This document shows positions 4,963-5,003 of a stretch of DNA of 5,003 nt, one piece after another. Position numbers and translations under genes: made by a program. The DNA lies in assembly GCA_002423155.1 (NCBI GenBank), contig DIUV01000025.1, positions 1 to 5,003 of the forward strand, written 5' to 3'. Numbering within the stretch: position 1 is the stretch's first letter; each line of letters opens with the position of its first letter. The DNA is from Alphaproteobacteria bacterium UBA6149 (GTDB lineage: Bacteria; Pseudomonadota; Alphaproteobacteria; Rickettsiales; UBA998). The notes beneath the pieces are model-generated. The model saw nothing but the letters and a program-made list of their open reading frames with translations, was not told the DNA's origin and ran no database searches.

Positions 4963-5003
4963 TGGAGCGGGTGAAGGGATTCGAACCCTCGACCCCAACC
5001 TTG
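4963..5003 (-). tRNA. tRNA-Gly(GCC), 3' part only, cut by the window edge
   Basis: On the minus strand the sequence starts with CAA of the anticodon loop, then the 3' anticodon-stem strand GGTTG, the variable loop, and a T-arm with GAGGG, TTCGAAT and CCCTT. It closes with the acceptor strand CACCCGC, discriminator T and an encoded CCA (4963-4965). The last anticodon base is C. Together with the acceptor strand CACCCGC and discriminator U, this fits tRNA-Gly with anticodon GCC. The 5' half (acceptor 5' strand, D-arm, first anticodon bases) lies beyond the window, so the anticodon is partly inferred. Confidence 0.88.

Overview
The window looks like a low-GC, mostly proteobacterial chromosome segment, most likely alphaproteobacterial. 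This rests on the PhaA and PhaB sequences and on the style of the tRNA-Gly 3' half. It is an inference; no marker fixes the genus. All complete protein genes that I trust lie on the plus strand. The right edge carries part of a tRNA on the minus strand.

Left part (1-542): remains of mobile DNA. Positions 3-65 read as the last 20 residues of what may be a TnpB-type IS200/IS605 protein. They run into two short hairpins that share a TGAA loop, a layout typical of an IS200/IS605 right end. Straight after this comes the C-terminal part of a methyl-accepting chemotaxis protein with no N-terminal half, so the receptor gene is broken. Its stop codon touches a 161-bp element made of two 68-bp inverted arms (382-542), which I read as a MITE-like element. 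This element ends 2 bp before the start codon of a TauE/SafE-family permease (545-1372) and appears to supply its ribosome binding site.

Middle part (1373-2011): about 640 bp without a secure gene. It holds a possible 76-codon Cys/Gly-rich small gene on the minus strand (1403-1633) and several hairpins. An 11-bp inverted repeat lies just upstream of the next gene.

PHA precursor pathway (2012-4097): phaA (acetyl-CoA acetyltransferase) and phaB (acetoacetyl-CoA reductase) convert acetyl-CoA to (R)-3-hydroxybutyryl-CoA, the monomer for polyhydroxybutyrate. No PHA synthase (phaC) is in the window. The 169 bp between the two genes are densely packed: one palindrome, three hairpins (two of them GC-rich) and a 51-bp inverted-repeat unit with a TATAAT box in its loop.

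Right part (4098-5003): an AT-only inverted repeat, an unrecognised 153-aa protein gene (4323-4784) whose coding signal seems to begin upstream of its only usable start, a clear Rho-independent terminator (4804-4831), an 18-bp perfect palindrome, and the 3' part of tRNA-Gly(GCC) on the minus strand.

I found no CRISPR array, no complete transposase gene and no recognisable defence or other novel multi-gene system. The points that most deserve a second look are the MITE next to the permease start, the structured phaA-phaB spacer and the small Cys-rich minus-strand frame.
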